A DNA stretch of 32,654 bases from Subdoligranulum variabile (GCA_003343905.1 QAKI01000023.1:1-32654); one strand, 5' to 3'. Counted from the first letter of the stretch, positions 6,806-16,655 are shown. The notes: generated by a model not told the origin, from the letters alone. Numbers and translations: made by a program.

Positions 6806-8800
6806 ATGCAGACTGCACCTTTTGATTCGGTCCCCGTATCGGACCCCGCCGCCCGCCGGCGGCTGTATGATTCCCGCGCGTTTGAACACCTGTACCACTA
6901 CGACGGCCCGCTGGGCGCGCAGTGGACGCCCGACGCCACCCGGTTCGCCCTGTGGGCCCCCACCGCCCAGGCGGTACGGCTGTGCCTGTACCCCGACGGC
7001 GGCGGCAGCCCCGCGGCCCGCACGCTGGAACTGCACCGGGCCGGGCACGGCGTCTGGCAGTGCGAAGTGCCCGGCAACTGGGACGGCTGCTACTACGATT
7101 ACACCGTGACCGACTTTGAGGGCACGGCCCGCCGCACCGCCGACCCCTGGGCGCTGGCCTGCGGGCGGGACGGCGGCCGCAGCATGGTCGTGGACCTGCG
7201 GCGCACCGACCCCGCCGGGTGGGCGCAGGACCGCCCCCCGGCCCCTGCGCCGGAGGACATCATCTATGAAGTCCACGTGCGGGACTTCTCCTGGGATGCG
7301 GCCAGCGGCGTGCCGGAGGCCCTGCGCGGCAAATACGCGGCCTTTACGCTGAACGGCACCACGCTGAACGGCGACGGCATCCACCCCACCTGCCTGGACT
7401 ACCTGAAAACGCTGGGCGTGACCCATGTGCAGCTGATGCCGGTATTCGACTTTGGTTCGGTGCCGGAGGGCAGCGACGTGTACAACTGGGGCTACGACCC
7501 CGTGAACTACAACGTGCCGGAGGGCTGCTATTCCAGCGACCCCGACGACGGCGCAGTGCGCATCCGGGAACTGAAAGAAGCCGTCCGGGCCTTGCATCAG
7601 AACGGATTCCGTGTCATTATGGATGTGGTGTACAACCACACCTACCACCTGGATTCCTGGCTGTGGCGCACCGAACCGTGGTACTTCTACCGCCAGAACC
7701 CCGACGGCACCCCCGGCGACGGCTCCGCCTGCGGCAACGACCTGGCGACCGAACGCAGCATGTGCGCGCGGTACATCCGGGAATCGGTGCTGTACTGGGC
7801 GCGGGAATACCACATGGACGGCTTCCGCTTTGACCTGATGGGCCTGCTGGACACCGACCTGATGCAGTCTATCCGCGCCGCGCTGGACGAAGAATACGGC
7901 GCGGGGGAAAAGCTGGTGTTCGGGGAACCCTGGGCCGCCCGGCGCAGCCCCATGCGCGCCGGTTCCCACCCCGCGGGCAAGCGCGCGCTGCCGCTGCTGG
8001 ACAAAAACATCGGCGCGTTCTGCGACGCCACCCGCGACCTTGCCAAAGGGCACATCCTGCACGCCGAACGCCCCGGCTTTGTGAACGGCGGCACCGCCCG
8101 GCTGGACGACCTGGCCCACGCCGTGACCGGCTGGGCCGGGGCACAGGGCGGCCGGTTCGCCGTGCAGGCCCCCAGCCAGACCATCAGCTATCTTTCCTGC
8201 CACGACGACTGGACGCTGTGGGACAAGCTGGTCATCACGATGGACCCCGGCCGCCAGTTCGACGCCCCCGCCCCGGCGGTGCTGCGCGCCAACCGGCTGG
8301 CGGCGGCTTTCTGCTTCGGCTGCCAGGGGCGGTGGTTCCTGCTGGCGGGCGAGGAGTTCGGCCGCACCAAACAGGGCCTGCGGGACAGCTTCAACGCCCC
8401 GGCCGCCCTGAACCGGCTGGACTGGACCCGCGCCTGGACCGGCCCCTGGCGGGACCTGGCCGACTACTACCGCGGCCTGATGGCCCTGCGCCCGCTGCTG
8501 CCCGCCCTGACCGACAAAAGCGCCGCCGCCCGCGCCCGCCTGCGGGAATCCTGGCGGCCGGGGCGCAAGTGCGCGGGCTTCCGGCTGGACAACGCCGGGC
8601 CGGGCAGCCGCTGGGCCGAACTGCTTCTGCTGTATAACGCCGACACCCGCCCCCACACCGCCCTGCTGCCCGCCGGGCGCTGGCAGGTATTGGCGGACGG
8701 CGAAAGCAGCCGCCGCTGGCAGCAGCAAACGCCGCTGACCGCCGCCGGGCAGGCGGCGCTGGACGCGGGCAGCGCCCTGATCCTGGGCCTGCTGCCCTGA
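6806..8800 (+). CDS. pulA: Type I pullulanase (GH13_14)
   Basis: A 664-residue cytoplasmic debranching enzyme that cleaves alpha-1,6 links in pullulan, limit dextrins and branched maltodextrins. An N-terminal CBM48-like domain (about residues 20-130, GAQWTPDATRFALWAPTAQA) precedes a GH13 barrel. The pullulanase signature YNWGYDPVNYN is present, and the conserved regions are VIMDVVYNH (about 270-278), GFRFDLMG with nucleophile Asp343, GEPW with acid/base Glu374, and SCHDDW with Asp467. Length fits type I pullulanases (about 620-720). No signal peptide is visible, consistent with acting on imported oligosaccharides. ATG 6806 is chosen because AAGGA lies 10 bases upstream and the family N-terminus begins just after it; upstream in-frame codons run through the GC-rich spacer and look non-coding. 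Confidence 0.93.
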   Translation: MQTAPFDSVPVSDPAARRRLYDSRAFEHLYHYDGPLGAQWTPDATRFALWAPTAQAVRLCLYPDGGGSPAARTLELHRAGHGVWQCEVPGNWDGCYYDYTVTDFEGTARRTADPWALACGRDGGRSMVVDLRRTDPAGWAQDRPPAPAPEDIIYEVHVRDFSWDAASGVPEALRGKYAAFTLNGTTLNGDGIHPTCLDYLKTLGVTHVQLMPVFDFGSVPEGSDVYNWGYDPVNYNVPEGCYSSDPDDGAVRIRELKEAVRALHQNGFRVIMDVVYNHTYHLDSWLWRTEPWYFYRQNPDGTPGDGSACGNDLATERSMCARYIRESVLYWAREYHMDGFRFDLMGLLDTDLMQSIRAALDEEYGAGEKLVFGEPWAARRSPMRAGSHPAGKRALPLLDKNIGAFCDATRDLAKGHILHAERPGFVNGGTARLDDLAHAVTGWAGAQGGRFAVQAPSQTISYLSCHDDWTLWDKLVITMDPGRQFDAPAPAVLRANRLAAAFCFGCQGRWFLLAGEEFGRTKQGLRDSFNAPAALNRLDWTRAWTGPWRDLADYYRGLMALRPLLPALTDKSAAARARLRESWRPGRKCAGFRLDNAGPGSRWAELLLLYNADTRPHTALLPAGRWQVLADGESSRRWQQQTPLTAAGQAALDAGSALILGLLP

Positions 8801-8833
8801 CGCGCCCGCAGAACACAAGGAGGGAACTGCCGT

Positions 8834-10810
8834 ATGAATACACTGTTTGGCCGCCCGGACTTTGCCGACGCCGACCGCGCCCAGCAGAACTGCTACCTGC
8901 TGGCCAACGGCCTGGGCGGGTACAGCGCGCTTTCGGGCGCATTTTCGGCCACGCGGGGGGACCACGCCCTGCTGATGGCCTGCCCCATGCCCCCCACCGA
9001 ACGGCTGGACCTTGTCCACCGCCTGGGCGAAGAAGCCGAGGTGGACGGGCAGCGGTTCTGCCTTTCCACCCAGGACCTGGACCGCGCCCCCGGCGAGGAC
9101 GGCTGGCGCGCCCTGGCCCTGTGGGACGCCGCCGCGCCCCGCTGGGTATATGAAGCCTTCGGCGTGCGCGTCACCCGCCGCGTGGCGCTGGCCTACGGCG
9201 AAAACACCGTGGCCGTGCAGTACACGGTCGAAAACCACGCCGCCGCCCCCTGCACGCTGCGGTTGACGCCCTGGCTGCGGTTCGTGCCCAAGGGCGGGCG
9301 GCTGACCCGTCGCCGCCGGTTCCTGTGGCAGGACGGCCAAATCGAAAGCGGCGGCGTGCGGCTGTACTACGCGGTGGAGAATGGCCGCGCCGAGGCCCTG
9401 CCCCTGCGATTTGAAAGCGAATATTACCGCCACGACGCCCCCGACGGCCGCCACGCCACCGGCCTGTGCGCCGCGGCCGGGCGGTTCGTGTTCACGGCCG
9501 CCCCCGGCGGCACCGCCGTGTTTGCGGTGGTGTTCGGGCTGGGGCGGGCGCTGCCCGCCGCCCGCACGGTGCTGGCCGCCCAGGCCCGCCGCCAGAAAGC
9601 CCAGGCCGACGCCGCCGGGCTGAAAAGCCCGCTGGGGCGGGCGCTGTCCGCCGCGGCGGACGCCTTCCTGGTACAGCGGCGGTCCACCGGCGGCATGACC
9701 ATCGTGGCCGGATACCCCTTCTTTGCCGACTGGGGGCGCGACACGATGATCGCCCTGCCGGGCTGCGCGCTGACCACCGGCCGCACGGCCGACGCCCGCA
9801 GCATCCTGCGCACCTTCGCCGCCCACGAACAGGACGGCCTGATGCCCAACCTGTTCCCCGAAAACGGCGCGCCGCCCCAGTACAACACGGTGGACGCGGC
9901 CCTGCTGTTCCTGAACTGCCTGTGGCTGTACCACCGGCGCACCGGGGACGACGCCTTTGTGCGGGAAGTCTGGCCGGTGGCGCGGCATATCATAGAAAAA
10001 TACCGCGCCGGTACCCGCCACGGCATCCGCATGGACGAAGCCGGGCTGCTGCACGCGGGCGAGGGGCTGGACCAGGTGACCTGGATGGACGTGCGCATCG
10101 GCACCCACCTGCCCACGCCCCGCCACGGCTGCCCGGTGGAGGTGAACGCCTACTGGTACAACGCCCTGCGCGTGATGGCCCGGCTGGCCCCGCTGGCCGG
10201 GGAGGACGGCGCGCCCTACGACGCGCTGGCCGAACGGGTGGGGGAGAGCTTCCGCCGTGCGTTCTGGATGCCGGAGGAGGGCCGCCTGCGCGACGTGGTG
10301 AGCGATGTGCCCGGCCCCGCCGACACCCAGCTGCGCTGCAACCAGATCTGGGCGGTGTCCATGCCGTTCACCCCGCTGACGAAGGCCCAGGCCGCCGCCG
10401 TGGTGGACAGCGTGCGCCGCGCGCTGTGGACGCCCTGCGGCCTGCGCACGCTGGACCCCCGCGACCCCGAATTCCACGCACAGTACGGCGGGCCGCAGCG
10501 CGTGCGCGACCTGGCCTACCACCAGGGCACGGTCTGGCCCTTCCCGCTGGGGGGCTACTATCTGGCCGCGCTGCGGGTGGGCGGCTGCAGCGCCGACGCC
10601 CGCGACGCCTTGCGGCAGGACCTGGAACTGCTGGCCCCCGCCCTGCGGGAAGGCTGCATCGGCCAACTGCCGGAGATCTACGACGGCGGCGCGCCGGGGC
10701 TTTCCCGCGGGTGCTTCGCCCAGGCATGGAGCGTGGGCGAACTGCTGCGCGCCTGTGAGGCCGCCGAACGCCCCGAAGCCGCCGGGTTCGAGGGCGGCTG
10801 GGCCGAATGA
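8834..10810 (+). CDS. Amylo-alpha-1,6-glucosidase / glycogen debranching protein (GH133)
   Basis: A 658-residue protein with an N-terminal GDE-N-type beta domain starting at YLLANGLGGYSALSGAFSATRGDHALLM (about residues 18-45) and a C-terminal alpha/alpha-barrel of the amylo-1,6-glucosidase family. Typical motifs are DWGRDTMIALPG (from Asp299), PVEVNAYWYNAL (about 434-445), GTVWPFPLGGYYLAAL and GQLPEIYDGG near the end. The family removes single alpha-1,6-linked glucose stubs left after phosphorylase trimming and transfer. ATG 8834 has AAGGAGGG upstream; the gene follows pulA by 33 bases in the same operon. The adjacent pullulanase also attacks alpha-1,6 links, so the two probably act on different branch lengths. 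The protein is cytoplasmic, with no signal peptide. Confidence 0.88.
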   Translation: MNTLFGRPDFADADRAQQNCYLLANGLGGYSALSGAFSATRGDHALLMACPMPPTERLDLVHRLGEEAEVDGQRFCLSTQDLDRAPGEDGWRALALWDAAAPRWVYEAFGVRVTRRVALAYGENTVAVQYTVENHAAAPCTLRLTPWLRFVPKGGRLTRRRRFLWQDGQIESGGVRLYYAVENGRAEALPLRFESEYYRHDAPDGRHATGLCAAAGRFVFTAAPGGTAVFAVVFGLGRALPAARTVLAAQARRQKAQADAAGLKSPLGRALSAAADAFLVQRRSTGGMTIVAGYPFFADWGRDTMIALPGCALTTGRTADARSILRTFAAHEQDGLMPNLFPENGAPPQYNTVDAALLFLNCLWLYHRRTGDDAFVREVWPVARHIIEKYRAGTRHGIRMDEAGLLHAGEGLDQVTWMDVRIGTHLPTPRHGCPVEVNAYWYNALRVMARLAPLAGEDGAPYDALAERVGESFRRAFWMPEEGRLRDVVSDVPGPADTQLRCNQIWAVSMPFTPLTKAQAAAVVDSVRRALWTPCGLRTLDPRDPEFHAQYGGPQRVRDLAYHQGTVWPFPLGGYYLAALRVGGCSADARDALRQDLELLAPALREGCIGQLPEIYDGGAPGLSRGCFAQAWSVGELLRACEAAERPEAAGFEGGWAE

Positions 10811-10841
10811 TTTTGTCCGCTTAATCGGAGAGGTGAAGCCT

Positions 10842-12557
10842 ATGAATCTGGCTGCGATCCGGCACGAAGCGCGCGTGCCGATGTGCTGCATGACCGACGA
10901 AACGACGCTGCAGATCACCCTGCAGACCGGCCGTGAAGTGACGGCCGCCGAACTGATCTGTGCCGACCCCTACGACGCAGGCATCGCGGGCGGCGGCGAA
11001 AGCTGGCAGGGCCGCCGCGTGGCGATGCAGCCCTGGCTGGAACTGGAACGCCACAGGATCTGGCGCGTCACGGTGCAGCCGCCCTACCGCCGCCTGCGCT
11101 ATGTGTTCTGCGTGCAGGAGGGGGACGAATCCTGGTATCTCTATGAGGACGGCCTGCGCCGGGACCTGCAACTGGACGAGCGGGTGCAGTGCTTCCTGAT
11201 GCCGTGGATGAACCCCGCCGACTGCATCGCCCCGCCGGACTGGGTGCGCCGCACCGTCTGGTACCAGGTCTACCCCGACCGCTTCTGCCGCGGCGGCAGC
11301 GGGCGCGGCGGCGCGCTGCCCTGGCGGCACGGCCCCGTGACCAACCGCGAACGCTTCGGCGGCGACCTGGCGGGCATCGCCCAAAAGCTGCCGTATCTGG
11401 CCTCCCTCGGCATCAACGGGCTGTACCTGAACCCCATCTTCGCCGCGCGCAGCTTCCATAAATACGACACTACCGACTACACCCGCGTGGACCCGGATTT
11501 CGGCACCGAAGCCGACCTGGAAGCCCTGGTGCGGCAGGCCCACGAACAGGGCATCCGCGTCATGCTGGACGCCGTGTTCAACCACTGCGGGCCGGACTTC
11601 GCCCCCTGGCGGGACGTGGTGGCCCGCGGGCCTGCGTCCCCGTGGTGGAACTGGTTCTTCGTCAACGAATGGCCCATCCCCAGCGAGGGCAGCACCCGCG
11701 CCGGGCAGTATTTTTCCTTCGCGTTCCACGGCGGCATGCCCAAGCTGAACACCAACGACCCCGGCTTGCAGGAATACCTGATCCGCCTGTGCGAAGGCTG
11801 GGTGCGGCGCTACGGGATCGACGGGCTGCGCTTCGACGTGGGCAACGAGGTCAGCCACGCCTTTCTGCGGCGGCTGCGCGCCCGGCTCAAGGCGCTCAAA
11901 CCCGACCTCTACCTGCTGGGGGAGATCTGGCACGACGCCCCCGCCTGGCTGGAGGGGGACGAGTACGACGCCGTCATGGACTACCCGCTGCAAAGCGCGC
12001 TGCGCCGCTTTTTTGAGGACAAAAGCCAGCCCGCCGCGGCCTTTGGCTGGGACGTGGGCCGCTGCCTGACGGTCTGCCCGCCCCAGGTCAGCGCCGCCCA
12101 GTTCACGCTGCTGGATTCCCACGATACGATCCGCCTGCGCAGCCGGTCGCGGAACGAGGACGAGTTCTGGCAACAGTTGGCCGCCCTGCTGACGCTGCCG
12201 GGCAGCCCGTGCCTGTACTACGGCACCGAACTGGCGCTGGAGGGCGGCCACGACCCCGACTGCCGCCGCTGTATGCCCTGGGACGAACTGGACGCCCCCG
12301 CCGGGCAGGCCCGCGTGCAGACCTTGCGCGCACTGGCCACGCTGCGGCGGCGGGAACCGGCCCTGCAGGGCAGCGAGATCGCGTTTTTGCCCGGGGCGGG
12401 GCGGCTGGTCCACTACCGCCGGGGCGGCGCGCTGGACGTATTCCTCAACGCCGGGGCGGATCCCTGCCCGCTGGACGCGGGCGCGCCCCCGGCTTTTGCC
12501 CGCGGCTGGGACGGCCGCGCCCTGGCCCCCGGCGGCGTGCTGATCCGCCGGGCATGA
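10842..12557 (+). CDS. Neopullulanase / cyclomaltodextrinase / maltogenic amylase (GH13_20)
   Basis: A 571-residue GH13 enzyme with an N-terminal CBM34-type domain (about residues 1-120) and a barrel starting at VRRTVWYQVYPDRFCRGG. Conserved regions: VMLDAVFNHCG; GLRFDVGNEV with nucleophile Asp332 (NE after the DVG is typical of the neopullulanase subfamily); GEIWHD with acid/base Glu361; LLDSHDT with Asp428. These enzymes hydrolyse cyclodextrins, pullulan or maltodextrins to maltose, panose or glucose. ATG 10842 is chosen over an upstream in-frame ATG at 10755 because GGAGAGG sits 8 bases before it and the upstream codons overlap the preceding gene. It follows the debranching gene by 31 bases. 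Cytoplasmic; the exact product pattern cannot be told from sequence alone. Confidence 0.9.
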   Translation: MNLAAIRHEARVPMCCMTDETTLQITLQTGREVTAAELICADPYDAGIAGGGESWQGRRVAMQPWLELERHRIWRVTVQPPYRRLRYVFCVQEGDESWYLYEDGLRRDLQLDERVQCFLMPWMNPADCIAPPDWVRRTVWYQVYPDRFCRGGSGRGGALPWRHGPVTNRERFGGDLAGIAQKLPYLASLGINGLYLNPIFAARSFHKYDTTDYTRVDPDFGTEADLEALVRQAHEQGIRVMLDAVFNHCGPDFAPWRDVVARGPASPWWNWFFVNEWPIPSEGSTRAGQYFSFAFHGGMPKLNTNDPGLQEYLIRLCEGWVRRYGIDGLRFDVGNEVSHAFLRRLRARLKALKPDLYLLGEIWHDAPAWLEGDEYDAVMDYPLQSALRRFFEDKSQPAAAFGWDVGRCLTVCPPQVSAAQFTLLDSHDTIRLRSRSRNEDEFWQQLAALLTLPGSPCLYYGTELALEGGHDPDCRRCMPWDELDAPAGQARVQTLRALATLRRREPALQGSEIAFLPGAGRLVHYRRGGALDVFLNAGADPCPLDAGAPPAFARGWDGRALAPGGVLIRRA

Positions 12558-12597
12558 CCGGCGGCGACGCCACATACAACGGAAAGGAGCACCTTTT

Positions 12598-14223
12598 ATG
12601 ATGGACTTCAACAAAAAGGACTGGTGGAAAGAAGCCGTCATCTACCAGATCTACCCCAAGAGCTTCCAGGATTCGGACGGCGACGGCGTCGGCGACCTGC
12701 CGGGCATCATCCGCCGGCTGGACTACCTGCAAACGCTGGGCGTGGACGCCCTGTGGCTCTGCCCGGTGTTCGCCAGCCCCCAGGCCGACAACGGCTACGA
12801 CATCAGCGACTACTGCGCCATCGACCCGATGTTCGGCACGCTGGACGATATGCGCGCCCTGATCCGCGAGGGCAAAAAGCGCGGCATCGGCATCCTGCTG
12901 GACCTGGTGCTCAACCACACCAGCGACCAGCACCGCTGGTTCCGCGAGGCCCTCAAAGGCAAAGACAACCCCTACCACGACTACTACATCTGGCGCGACG
13001 GCACGCCCGACGCCCTGCCCAACGGCATGCGAGCCACCTTCGGCGGGCCTGCCTGGACCTGGGTGCCCGAACTGGGGCAGTACTACTTCCACCAGTTTGC
13101 CCCGCAGCAGCCCGACCTGAACTGGGCCAACCCCAAAGTCCGGCAGGAACTGTACGCCGCGGTCCGCTTCTGGATGCGGGAGGGCGTGGCCGGGTTCCGG
13201 CTGGACGTGATCGACCAGGTGGGCAAGGACCCCGACTTGCAGGTGACGGCCAACGGCCCGCGGCTGATGGAGTTTTTGCGGGAGCTGAACCGCGAGACCT
13301 TCGGCGGGGCGAACCTGGTGACGGTGGGCGAAGCCTGGGGCGCCGACATCCCCCGCGCCCGGCAGTACAGCGCGCCGGACGGCAGCATCTTCAGCATGGT
13401 GTTCCAGTTTGAGCAGATGGTGCTGGACCAGGGTCCGTCCAAGTGGGAGCCCCGGCCCATGGCGCTGCCCGACCTGAAAAAGAGCATCGCCCGCTGGCAG
13501 AACGGCCTGCACGGCTGCGGCTGGAACAGCCTGTTCTGGAACAACCACGACCTGCCCCGCATCGTAAGCCGCTGGGGCGACGACGGCGCGTACCGCGTGC
13601 AGTCCGCCAAGGCGCTGGCCGTGGCGCTGCACGGGCTGCAGGGCACGCCCTACATCTACCAGGGCGAGGAACTGGGCATGACGAACGCTGCCTTCCCCCT
13701 GGAGGACCTGCGGGACATCGAAAGCCTGAACGCCTACAAGGACCTGCGCGCCCAGGGCAAGACCGACGCCGAGGCCATGGCCGCCATCCACCGCGTGGGG
13801 CGCGACAACGCCCGCACCCCCATGCAGTGGACCGCAGGCCCCAACGCCGGGTTCACCACCGGCACGCCGTGGATGCGCGTGAACCCCAACCACACCGCCG
13901 TCAACGCCGAAGCCGCCCTGGCGGACCCTGACTCGGTGTTCCACACCTACCAGAAGCTGATCGCGCTGCGCAAGGCGTACCCCGTATTTGTGGAGGGGGA
14001 CTTCACGCTGCTCTGCCCCGACGATGAACAGGTGTTCGCCTACGTCCGCCGGGGCGGCGGGCAGGCGATGCTCGTCGCCGTCAATCTGAGCGGCCGCCCG
14101 GCCGCCTTCCCCCTGCCGGAAGAATTTGCCGCCGCCACCCCGCTGCTGGCGACCGCGGGCGCGCCCGTGCCCGGCACGCTGCGCCCGTGGGAAGCCCTGC
14201 TCTACTGCCAGCCCGCCCGCTGA
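12598..14223 (+). CDS. malL: Oligo-1,6-glucosidase / alpha-glucosidase (GH13_31)
   Basis: A 541-residue GH13_31 exo-glucosidase starting WWKEAVIYQIYPKSFQDSDG, as in MalL/oligo-1,6-glucosidases. Catalytic regions are ILLDLVLNHTS, GFRLDVID with nucleophile Asp203, GEAW with Glu245, and NNHD with Asp318. Val204 directly follows the nucleophile. In this subfamily Val at that position is associated with alpha-1,6 (isomaltose-type) activity, and Thr or Ala with alpha-1,4, so isomalto-oligosaccharides or panose, a possible product of the upstream neopullulanase, are likely substrates. ATG 12598 is used because AAAGGAG lies 8 bases before it; a second ATG follows at once. It lies 40 bases after the neopullulanase gene in the same operon. 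The protein is cytoplasmic, and trehalose-6-phosphate hydrolase is the main alternative. Confidence 0.9.
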   Translation: MMDFNKKDWWKEAVIYQIYPKSFQDSDGDGVGDLPGIIRRLDYLQTLGVDALWLCPVFASPQADNGYDISDYCAIDPMFGTLDDMRALIREGKKRGIGILLDLVLNHTSDQHRWFREALKGKDNPYHDYYIWRDGTPDALPNGMRATFGGPAWTWVPELGQYYFHQFAPQQPDLNWANPKVRQELYAAVRFWMREGVAGFRLDVIDQVGKDPDLQVTANGPRLMEFLRELNRETFGGANLVTVGEAWGADIPRARQYSAPDGSIFSMVFQFEQMVLDQGPSKWEPRPMALPDLKKSIARWQNGLHGCGWNSLFWNNHDLPRIVSRWGDDGAYRVQSAKALAVALHGLQGTPYIYQGEELGMTNAAFPLEDLRDIESLNAYKDLRAQGKTDAEAMAAIHRVGRDNARTPMQWTAGPNAGFTTGTPWMRVNPNHTAVNAEAALADPDSVFHTYQKLIALRKAYPVFVEGDFTLLCPDDEQVFAYVRRGGGQAMLVAVNLSGRPAAFPLPEEFAAATPLLATAGAPVPGTLRPWEALLYCQPAR

Positions 14224-14305
14224 CGCGCCGGGGCCGCGCGCTCGCCAAGACCGCGCTTCATCCTGTGACAATGGCCGGCACCGCCCGGCAAAGGAGTGTA
14301 TCGCT

Positions 14306-16567
14306 ATGGAACTGAAACCGCAACTGTCCGCCCTCACCCGTGAACTCTATGGCTGCGAGCCGGACGCCTGCACCGACAGCCAGCTCTACCACGCCCTGCT
14401 GGCGCTGACCCAGCGCCTTGCCGCCGGGCGTCCCGCCCCGCAGGGGGACCGCAAGCTGTACTATTTTTCGGCCGAATTCCTGATGGGCAAACTTTTGAGC
14501 AACAACCTGCTGGCGCTGGGCCTGTTCGACGAGGCCCGCGCCCTGCTGGAAGGCATGGGCCGCTCGCTGGCCGCGCTGGAGGAATACGAGCCGGAGCCCT
14601 CTTTGGGCAACGGCGGGCTGGGCCGTCTGGCCGCCTGCTTCCTGGATTCCATCGCCGCGCTGGAACTGCCCGGCGACGGCGTGGGCCTCAACTACCACTA
14701 CGGCCTGTTCCGCCAGAAGTTCACCGACCGCAAACAGCACGAACAGCCCGACCCCTGGATCGAGCCGGAAAGCTGGCTGCTGCCCACCGGCAAGCGTTAC
14801 CCGGTCACCTTCGGCGGCTTTGCGCTGGACGCGCTGCTCTATGACATCGCGGTGCCCGGCGCGCACACCGGCATCGCCAACCGGCTGCACCTGTTCGACG
14901 TGGCGGAGCCCGCCGATCCCCCGGCCAGCGGCATCGACTTTGACAAGCGGGACATCGCCCACTGCCTGACCTCGTTCCTGTACCCCGACGACAGCGACCG
15001 GGACGGCCAGCTTCTGCGCGTCTACCAGCAGTACTTCCTGGTATCGGCGGGGGCGCAGCTCATCCTGGACGAACTGGAGGCCCGCGGCTTCGCCCCCGAT
15101 ACCCTGAGCGACCACGTCGCCATCCAGATCAACGACACCCACCCCTCGATGGTCATTCCCGAACTGATCCGCCTGCTGACCGCCCGCGGCCTTTCGATGG
15201 AAGCGGCCGTCGCCCAGGTCGAGGCCGCCTGCGCCTACACCAACCACACGATCCTGGCCGAAGCACTGGAAAAGTGGCCCATGGACTACATCCAGACCGT
15301 AGCGCCCCAGCTCGTGCCCATCATCCGGGAACTGGACCGTCTGGCCCGGCAGCGCAGCGATGACCCGCGGGTCGCCATCCTGGACGGGGAGGACCGCGTC
15401 CACATGGCCCACATGGACATCCACTACGGCCATTCGGTCAACGGCGTGGCCGCCCTGCACACCGAGATCCTCAAGACCAGCGAACTCAAGCCCTTCTATG
15501 ACCTCTACCCCGAAAAATTCAACAACAAGACCAACGGCGTGACCTTCCGCCGCTGGCTGGAAGCCTGCGACCCGGCGCTTTCCCGCTGGATCAGCGCGCG
15601 CATCGGCGACGGCTGGAAGCAGGACGCCGCCGAGCTGGAAAAGCTGCTGCCCTTTGCCGACGACGCCGAAAGCCTGGCCGCCCTGCTGGAAGTCAAGCAG
15701 CACAACAAGCGCCGCCTGCAGCGGCTGCTGGCCCGGCGGCAGGGCGTGGAAGTGGACGAAAACTCGGTCTTTGACATCCAGGTCAAGCGCCTGCACGAGT
15801 ACAAGCGCCAGCAGATGAACGCGCTGTGGGTCATCCACCAGTACCGGCAGATCAAGGCGGGCCACCGCCCGGCGCGGCCCATCACGGTGCTGTTCGGGGC
15901 CAAGGCCGCCCCGGCCTACACGATGGCCAAGCACATCATCCACCTGATCCTCTGCCTGCAGGCCCTGTGCGAGCGCGACCCCGACGTGCGCCCCTGGCTG
16001 CGCGTCGTCATGGTGGAAAACTACAACGTCACCTGGGCCGAAGCCCTGATCCCCGCCTGCGATATTTCGGAGCAGATCTCGCTGGCGTCCAAGGAGGCCA
16101 GCGGCACCTCCAACATGAAGTTCATGGCCAACGGCGCGGTGACGCTGGGCACGATGGACGGCGCCAACGTCGAGATCGCCGAACTGGTCGGCCCCGACAA
16201 CATCTTCACCTTCGGCGAATCCAGCGACACGGTCATCGGCCTGTACGCCCAAAGCGGCTACCGCCCGCTCGACTATTACCGCCGCCCGGCCGTCGAGCCG
16301 CTGGTGGACTTCCTCGTTTCGCCGGAGCTGCTGGCCCTCGGCGACCCGGCCGTGCTCAGCACGCTGTGGAACGACATGAAGCACAAGGACTGGTTCATGG
16401 CGCTGCTGGACGTGGAAAGCTACATCGAAGCGAAGGACCGCGCCCTGGCGGCCTACGAGGACCGCACGGCCTGGGCGCGCCGGATGCTCGTGAACATCGC
16501 CAAGTCGGGGTATTTCTCCTCCGACCGCACGATCGCGCAGTATAACGCCGATATCTGGCACCTGTGA
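14306..16567 (+). CDS. glgP: Glycogen/maltodextrin phosphorylase (GT35)
   Basis: A 753-residue PLP-dependent phosphorylase that releases glucose-1-phosphate from alpha-1,4-glucan ends. Family motifs in order: KLYYFSAEFLMGKLLSNNLLALG (about residues 50-73), EPSLGNGGLGRLAACFLDS, NDTHPSMVIPELIRLL, YTNHTILAEALEKW, QVKRLHEYKRQQMNAL, and the PLP site ASGTSNMKFMANGAVTLGTMDG with Lys605. The N-terminus is short, without the regulatory extension of animal enzymes, as expected for bacteria. ATG 14306 is preferred over an in-frame ATG at 14126 because AAGGAG lies 9 bases upstream and the family start matches. It is the last operon gene, followed by a terminator. With pullulanase and amylo-1,6-glucosidase it completes breakdown of branched maltodextrins or of stored glycogen. 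Confidence 0.95.
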   Translation: MELKPQLSALTRELYGCEPDACTDSQLYHALLALTQRLAAGRPAPQGDRKLYYFSAEFLMGKLLSNNLLALGLFDEARALLEGMGRSLAALEEYEPEPSLGNGGLGRLAACFLDSIAALELPGDGVGLNYHYGLFRQKFTDRKQHEQPDPWIEPESWLLPTGKRYPVTFGGFALDALLYDIAVPGAHTGIANRLHLFDVAEPADPPASGIDFDKRDIAHCLTSFLYPDDSDRDGQLLRVYQQYFLVSAGAQLILDELEARGFAPDTLSDHVAIQINDTHPSMVIPELIRLLTARGLSMEAAVAQVEAACAYTNHTILAEALEKWPMDYIQTVAPQLVPIIRELDRLARQRSDDPRVAILDGEDRVHMAHMDIHYGHSVNGVAALHTEILKTSELKPFYDLYPEKFNNKTNGVTFRRWLEACDPALSRWISARIGDGWKQDAAELEKLLPFADDAESLAALLEVKQHNKRRLQRLLARRQGVEVDENSVFDIQVKRLHEYKRQQMNALWVIHQYRQIKAGHRPARPITVLFGAKAAPAYTMAKHIIHLILCLQALCERDPDVRPWLRVVMVENYNVTWAEALIPACDISEQISLASKEASGTSNMKFMANGAVTLGTMDGANVEIAELVGPDNIFTFGESSDTVIGLYAQSGYRPLDYYRRPAVEPLVDFLVSPELLALGDPAVLSTLWNDMKHKDWFMALLDVESYIEAKDRALAAYEDRTAWARRMLVNIAKSGYFSSDRTIAQYNADIWHL

Positions 16568-16603
16568 TCCCGCCCGCGCCGCGCGGCGGGGCGTAAAAAC
16601 GCC

Positions 16604-16655
16604 AGGCCCATTCCCCGCGGGACCCCTGTTCCCGGGAAATGGGCCTTTTGCTTTT
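16604..16655 (+). terminator. Intrinsic terminator of the alpha-glucan operon
   Basis: A stem of about 13 bp with one mismatch (16604-16617 with 16633-16646) is followed by TTTTGCTTTT at 16646-16655. It begins 37 bases after the phosphorylase stop. A second GC hairpin lies just before it, around 16571-16592. Confidence 0.85.

Noticed and set aside
6701..10918. Minus-strand open frame of 1405 codons opposite pullulanase and the debranching gene
   Set aside because: It is antisense to two clear enzymes, rich in Gly, Ala, Pro, Gln and Arg, with no domain. Long open antisense frames are expected in very GC-rich genes. The same holds for the minus-strand frames at 3833-5542, 5503-6444, 10821-12641, 12445-14337 and 14258-16561.
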